NCBI GenBank assembly: GCA_959605945.1
Contig: CAUHGY010000070.1
Span: 1-9,759 of the forward strand
Reading direction: 5' to 3'
DNA: 9,759 nucleotides
From: an uncultured Clostridia bacterium
GTDB lineage: Bacteria > Bacillota > Clostridia > Christensenellales > Borkfalkiaceae
Both the position numbers and the translations under genes were made by a program. Each line of letters opens with the position of its first letter. Within the stretch, counting starts at the first letter, position 1. The notes below the pieces were generated by a model. It worked only from the letters and a program-made list of their open reading frames with translations. It made no database searches and had not been told where the DNA came from. Positions 6,496-9,759 of the stretch are shown piece by piece.

Positions 6496-6993
6496 ATGAA
6501 ATCACAGTCTGTAAAAGATAAAATAATATCACAGTCTATAACAAGCCTGCAAACGGAAGGCCTTAAATTTTCGGTGGACGGCGTGGCGGAAAAACTGAAA
6601 ATCTCCAAAAAAACCATCTACAAATATTTCCCCGACAAAGGGTCTCTCGCCAAAGCCATATACGAAGAGTTTTACGGGCGGGCATTCAAAAAAGCCGCAC
6701 TGGCGGCAGAAAGCCCCGACGCCTGCATTACGCTTTTATCGCTTTACTGCAAGTCGCGTTTTCTGATCAGCGAAGGCATCTTCAACAAATATTCGCTCAA
6801 CAAAGATTTGAAAGAGTATACAACCGCGCTAAACGAACGTCTTTGGCAAACAACACTGCCGTTTTTGCCGAAAAAATTATCTGATGCGGACGGACTGAAA
6901 CTGATAATCGACGGAGCGGTCGAAAGGTGCTACGCACTGTCTTTGCCGCCCGCAAAAATCATAAAAACATTGGAGGAACTGCTTTGTTTATAG
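6496..6993 (+). CDS. TetR-family transcriptional regulator
   Basis: 165 residues. The N-terminal helix-turn-helix is clear: KFSVDGVAEKLKISKKTIYK at 24-43, then YFPDKGSLAKAIYEEF at 44-59, the usual TetR signature. The C-terminal ligand and dimer domain is about 110 residues and a little short for the family; its ligand is unknown. It is the first gene of an operon: the antiporter start overlaps its last codons by 10 nt. It is therefore likely a local repressor of the antiporter and of itself. There is no Shine-Dalgarno before ATG 6496 (the 15 bases before it are an AT-rich run and GTTTCC). No later start would keep the DNA-binding domain, so translation is probably weak. Confidence 0.88.
   Translation: MKSQSVKDKIISQSITSLQTEGLKFSVDGVAEKLKISKKTIYKYFPDKGSLAKAIYEEFYGRAFKKAALAAESPDACITLLSLYCKSRFLISEGIFNKYSLNKDLKEYTTALNERLWQTTLPFLPKKLSDADGLKLIIDGAVERCYALSLPPAKIIKTLEELLCL
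6972..6976 (+). promoter_or_regulatory. Ribosome binding site inside tetR that sets the antiporter start
   Basis: GGAGG stands 7 nt before TTG 6984, inside the last codons of tetR. An in-frame ATG at 6927 has no binding site and would add 19 residues that belong to the tetR coding overlap. This supports the TTG start and translational coupling. Confidence 0.85.
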
Positions 6994-8297
6994 AAATACT
7001 GCGCGTTTTCGCAATTATATGCATTGCCGTCGTTATCGGTAATCTCGTCAAAAAAATAAAACTTCCGGCAATTCTCGGGTGGCTGATCGCGGGAGTGGTT
7101 TTCGGCCCCTATCTTGCGGGAGTGGTCACTCTTGAAATCACCGAAAGTCTGTGGTATAAAATATTTATCAAAATTTTCGAATGCTTTGCCGGCGTAATGA
7201 TAGGCAAGGAAATAATACTCAAAAAACTCGCAAAAAGCGGAAAACAAATAATGGGAATAACCGTTATACAGTCGGTTGGTACCTTTTTGTTCGTATCGCT
7301 GGTATTTGCAATAACTTTTCTCATTGCCGACATACCCGTTTATCTTTCTTTCGTGTTCGGCGGCATAGCGCTTGCCACCGCCCCTGCGCCCGCCCTATCG
7401 ATAGTAAACGAATATCACACCAAGGGTCCCGTCACCGATACTTTACTTCCGCTCGCGGCGATTGACGACGTAATAGGCGTGATTATTTTCTTCACGGTGA
7501 TGTCTGTAATAAACATATCCGCAGGCGGCTCTTCGGGTTCGGTTCTCGCCGTCGTCGGAATGGTCCTTCTGCCTTTCGCCGTAGGAATATCTCTCGGCGC
7601 CGCGGCGGGGTTCATTCTCAAAAAAATCAAATCAGGCGGCGCAGGGCTTACGGTCTTTGTGGCATTCCTGTGCCTTTGCACGGCGTGCGGTCTGATAATC
7701 GACAAATTTGTTTTCAAAGCCTTCAATATGAATTATCTCCTGACGGGCATGGCGTTCAGCATGACCGCGGCAAACATTGCAGACGAAGAGAAACTCGACA
7801 AAATATTTAAATTGTACGATCCGGTTCTCAACATATCGCTGGTGATCGTCATCATCAGTCTCGGAATACCTCTCGATTACAGGCTTATCGCGGGCGCGGG
7901 GCTGTTTACCGCAATTTATATTCTTTCGCGCGCCGCAGGCAAAATCGGCGGCGCCTACGTCGGCGGGAAAATCACCAAGGCTCCGTCTGCGGTTACCAAA
8001 TATTTAGGGCTTACTCTTCTGCCTCATTCGGGCGTTTCGCTCGTATTTACGGGTATAGCCGCGGCGTCGCTGAAAGCCATCGACCCCGCTCTTTCGGATA
8101 TTATTTCCGGAACCATAGTGGCGGCGGCGATAATCAACGAAATAATCGCCGTATTGGTCGCGAAGGTAGCTTTTAAAAAAGCAGGAGAAATTCCCGAACC
8201 TGCGAAAAGCGCAGAAGCATCCGCCGCCTGTCCCGCGCCGTGCGGCACGCAGGATGCCGAACATAATTTTTCAGACGACGCCGCAGATCGGCGCTGA
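6984..8297 (+). CDS. Cation:proton antiporter (CPA family, Na+/H+ or K+/H+ type)
   Basis: 437 residues from a TTG start. It is an integral membrane protein with about 12 hydrophobic segments, expected to exchange Na+ or K+ for protons across the cell membrane. GWLIAGVVFGP at 32-42 is the early signature of the Kef/NapA-like exchangers. ATAPAPALSIVNE at 131-143 is followed by LAAIDDVIGVI at 157-167, where D161-D162 is the acidic pair of the ion-binding site. The hydrophobic core continues to about residue 398. The last 35 residues are a polar, low-complexity tail with three Cys or His residues and no known domain. There is no Kef-type TrkA-N domain. It is co-transcribed with, and overlapped by, the TetR gene, so expression probably responds to that regulator's ligand. 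The exact ion cannot be told. Confidence 0.88.
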   Translation: MFIEILRVFAIICIAVVIGNLVKKIKLPAILGWLIAGVVFGPYLAGVVTLEITESLWYKIFIKIFECFAGVMIGKEIILKKLAKSGKQIMGITVIQSVGTFLFVSLVFAITFLIADIPVYLSFVFGGIALATAPAPALSIVNEYHTKGPVTDTLLPLAAIDDVIGVIIFFTVMSVINISAGGSSGSVLAVVGMVLLPFAVGISLGAAAGFILKKIKSGGAGLTVFVAFLCLCTACGLIIDKFVFKAFNMNYLLTGMAFSMTAANIADEEKLDKIFKLYDPVLNISLVIVIISLGIPLDYRLIAGAGLFTAIYILSRAAGKIGGAYVGGKITKAPSAVTKYLGLTLLPHSGVSLVFTGIAAASLKAIDPALSDIISGTIVAAAIINEIIAVLVAKVAFKKAGEIPEPAKSAEASAACPAPCGTQDAEHNFSDDAADRR

Positions 8298-8474
8298 GAT
8301 TGGTTGGTTCCGGCGCTGCAATCGCAAAATGAAAATTTATATTTTAACGACTATAATCACGCTACGGTTCAGAAAATCTGCCTTGATCCGACCAAAAAAC
8401 TTGCAAACCTTAAAATCCGCGCGGTTGCAAACGAAGTTATAATGGGCGTTTTAGGCGTAACTTTGAGCAAATAA
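8298..8474 (+). pseudogene. Possible gene remnant or short unassigned open frame after the antiporter
   Basis: Directly after the antiporter TGA the same frame stays open for 58 codons and ends in TAA at 8472-8474. The translation has a balanced, protein-like composition, with motifs such as NENLYFNDYNHATVQK and ANEVIMGVLGV near its end. There is no ATG or ribosome binding site at its beginning, so it is unlikely to be a gene of its own as it stands. It may be a decayed 3' end of a lost gene, a former C-terminal extension of the antiporter, or a chance frame. I recognise no family. Confidence 0.25.
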
Positions 8475-8505
8475 GTACAACAGAATCGATAATGAAAACA
8501 CGCGT

Positions 8506-8585
8506 TTTCCGTTTTCTGACGGAAATAAAAATCAGACAGTTGAACTCCCCGAAACTGTCCGAACGGCGTCGGAAAAAAAGCGCCG
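8506..8585 (+). other. Cluster of hairpins downstream of the antiporter
   Basis: Three inverted repeats lie close together: TTTCCGT/ACGGAAA (8506-8512 with 8519-8525), GACAGTT/AACTGTC (8535-8541 with 8553-8559) and CGGCG/CGCCG (8564-8568 with 8581-8585). A terminator follows at 8648. They are probably part of the 3' untranslated region of the antiporter transcript. A TATAAT at 8438-8443 lacks a proper -35 box, so a separate small RNA is not supported. A 54-codon ATG frame at 8492-8656 has no binding site and no recognisable product. Confidence 0.35.
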
Positions 8586-8647
8586 AGAAAATAATATCGG
8601 AAAATAACGACTCCCGCACGGCATTGCCTGCAATTACGATTTTACTC

Positions 8648-8679
8648 TGCCCGTAAGCTGCCGCATGCGGGCGTTTTTT
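8648..8679 (+). terminator. Intrinsic terminator after the antiporter region
   Basis: GCCCG (8649-8653) pairs with CGGGC (8668-8672), extended by one A-T and two G-T pairs, followed by six Ts at 8674-8679. It would end the tetR-antiporter transcript before the groES promoter. The 350 nt between stop and terminator is long. Confidence 0.65.
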
Positions 8680-8791
8680 ATCTGCGGAACCTTGACCGCC
8701 CGGTATATAACGCAAATTTTGCCACGCCGCGCCCTATTCGAATTTTTTTTGACGGAAGGGAAAAATTTTACGTTTTTTTACCTATAATCCA

Positions 8792-8819
8792 TTGACAAAA
8801 AAAAATATCTGTATATAAT
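8792..8819 (+). promoter_or_regulatory. Sigma-A promoter of groES-groEL
   Basis: Perfect TTGACA (8792-8797), a 16-nt spacer rich in A, and perfect TATAAT (8814-8819). The predicted start near 8826 falls at the left arm of the CIRCE element. Confidence 0.92.
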
Positions 8820-8824
8820 AAATG

Positions 8825-8851
8825 TTAGCACTTGAAAAGAGAGAGTGCCAA
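8825..8851. promoter_or_regulatory. CIRCE operator (HrcA binding site)
   Basis: TTAGCACTT-N9-GAGTGCCAA matches the CIRCE consensus TTAGCACTC-N9-GAGTGCTAA at 16 of 18 arm positions. It lies right after the -10 box and before groES. The HrcA repressor is known to bind CIRCE and to keep groESL low until heat or unfolded protein titrates GroEL. hrcA itself is not in the window. Confidence 0.95.
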
Positions 8852-8869
8852 ATCACAGGAGGCATAGAA

Positions 8870-9154
8870 ATGAAAGTTAAACCTTTATTCGACAAAGTGG
8901 TTGTCGAAAGTCTGGAAACTGAAGAAAAAACCAAGAGCGGATTCATACTCCCTTCCGCTTCTCAGGAAAAACAGCAAATGGCAAAGATCGTCGCGGTAGG
9001 TCCCGGCGGAATAGTTGACGGTAAAGAAATAGTTATGCAGGTAAAGGCAGGCGATACCGTACTTTATTCAAAATATTCGGGCAGCGAATTCAAAATAGAC
9101 GGAAAAGATTTCACTATTATACGTCAGAGCGACATTCTGGCTATCGTAGAATAA
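8870..9154 (+). CDS. groES: Co-chaperonin GroES (Hsp10)
   Basis: 94 residues, the normal length. It forms the seven-subunit lid of the GroEL folding chamber in the cytosol. Seen: MKVKPLFDKVVV at the start, the mobile loop at about 16-32 with FIL at 25-27 (the hydrophobic contact to GroEL), AKIVAVGPG at 38-46, GDTVLYSKYSG at 61-71 and DILAIVE at the end. The start is ATG 8870, behind a perfect AGGAGG (8857-8862) with a 7-nt spacer; an in-frame ATG at 8822 lies before the predicted transcript start and inside the promoter region. It is the first gene of the groES-groEL operon, with CIRCE control. Confidence 0.97.
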   Translation: MKVKPLFDKVVVESLETEEKTKSGFILPSASQEKQQMAKIVAVGPGGIVDGKEIVMQVKAGDTVLYSKYSGSEFKIDGKDFTIIRQSDILAIVE

Positions 9155-9175
9155 ACAGGTAAGGAGAAAATTATC

Positions 9176-9759
9176 ATGGCTAAACAGTTAAAATACGGAG
9201 AAGAAGCGAGAAAGGCTTTACAGAAAGGCGTCGACACCCTTGCGGACACCGTAAAAATCACTTTAGGTCCTAAGGGCAGAAACGTTGTTCTCGACAGAAA
9301 ATTCGGCGCGCCGCTTATCACCAACGACGGCGTTACCATCGCCAAAGAAATAGAGCTTGAAGACGCGTTCGAAAACATGGGCGCCCAGCTCGTAAAAGAA
9401 GTTTCGACCAAAACAAACGACGTTGCCGGTGACGGCACGACCACCGCGGTCATTCTTGCACAGGCAATGATCGGCGAAGGCTTAAAGAACGTTGCCGCCG
9501 GCGCAAACCCCGTTATTCTCAAAAAAGGCATCGCGGGCGCCACGCAGGTAGCCGTCGAACAGCTTAAAAAGATGTCCAAACCCATATCGGACAAAAACGG
9601 CATCTGTCAGGTCGCCTCTATTTCGGCCGGCGACGAACAGATAGGCGGTCTGCTTGCAGACGCTATGGAAAAAGTCGGTAAAGACGGCGTCATCACCATT
9701 GAAGAAAGCAAAACCATGAAGACAGAACTCACCACCGTCGAGGGCATGCAGTTCGACAG
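9176..9759 (+). CDS. groEL: Chaperonin GroEL (Hsp60), partial, C-terminus off the window
   Basis: The first 194 codons of about 540. GroEL is the double-ring ATP-driven folding chamber that works with GroES. The visible part covers the equatorial domain, the first intermediate segment and the start of the apical domain: KITLGPKGRNVVLD at 27-40, NDGVTIAKEIE at 50-60, the ATP-site loop GDGTTTA at 85-91, AGANPV at 108-113, GKDGVITIEES at 168-178 and TVEGMQFDR at the cut end. No unusual residues appear in the nucleotide site. It follows groES by 21 nt, with AAGGAG at 9161-9166 and a 9-nt spacer. The frame is intact to the edge. Confidence 0.98.
   Translation, partial: MAKQLKYGEEARKALQKGVDTLADTVKITLGPKGRNVVLDRKFGAPLITNDGVTIAKEIELEDAFENMGAQLVKEVSTKTNDVAGDGTTTAVILAQAMIGEGLKNVAAGANPVILKKGIAGATQVAVEQLKKMSKPISDKNGICQVASISAGDEQIGGLLADAMEKVGKDGVITIEESKTMKTELTTVEGMQFD

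Noticed and set aside
8437..8715. 92-residue minus-strand frame
   Set aside because: It runs across the plus-strand terminator, has no ribosome binding site and no recognisable features.
9124..9603. 159-residue minus-strand frame
   Set aside because: Antisense shadow of groEL.

Overview
The window looks like a piece of chromosome from a low-to-moderate GC member of the Bacillota, most likely an uncultured anaerobic Clostridia-type bacterium. Several things point this way: near-consensus sigma-A promoters, strong AGGAGG-type ribosome binding sites, a CIRCE operator in front of groES-groEL, a DegV-family protein, an archaeal-type aspartyl-tRNA synthetase of the kind many Clostridia carry, and a TTG start. 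The genus cannot be named from the sequence. No IS element, integrase, tRNA, rRNA, CRISPR array or phage gene was seen. This is mostly ordinary core and housekeeping DNA arranged as short, independently promoted units.

Layout. The left edge holds, on the minus strand, the first 157 codons of a small polyprenyl-phosphate sugar-phosphate transferase (exopolysaccharide/glycan initiation). It sits behind a consensus promoter and a leader of about 155 nt packed with hairpins. Divergently transcribed is a membrane-anchored protein with four DUF1508 (YegP-like) repeats, ended by a 17-bp stem terminator. Facing it is a lone five-bladed beta-propeller glycoside hydrolase on the minus strand with its own promoter. 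Then come an AT-rich gap with a direct repeat and a minus-strand terminator, a DegV-family (FakB-like) fatty-acid-binding protein on the minus strand, and, divergently, a non-discriminating-type AspRS with its own terminator.

The right third is a TetR regulator overlapping a CPA-type cation:proton antiporter. An inverted repeat at the predicted transcription start is a likely autoregulatory operator. About 570 bp without a confident gene follow; this holds an open frame directly after the antiporter stop, several hairpins and a terminator. The window ends with a sigma-A promoter, a CIRCE element, complete groES and the first 194 codons of groEL.

Functional links. TetR and the antiporter probably form one self-regulated ion-homeostasis operon. 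GroES and GroEL form the HrcA-controlled chaperonin operon. The remaining genes look like single-gene units. No clear new multi-gene system is visible. The items most worth a second look are the hairpin-rich leader of the sugar transferase, the open frame and hairpins downstream of the antiporter, the tethered four-repeat DUF1508 protein, and the unassigned glycoside hydrolase.
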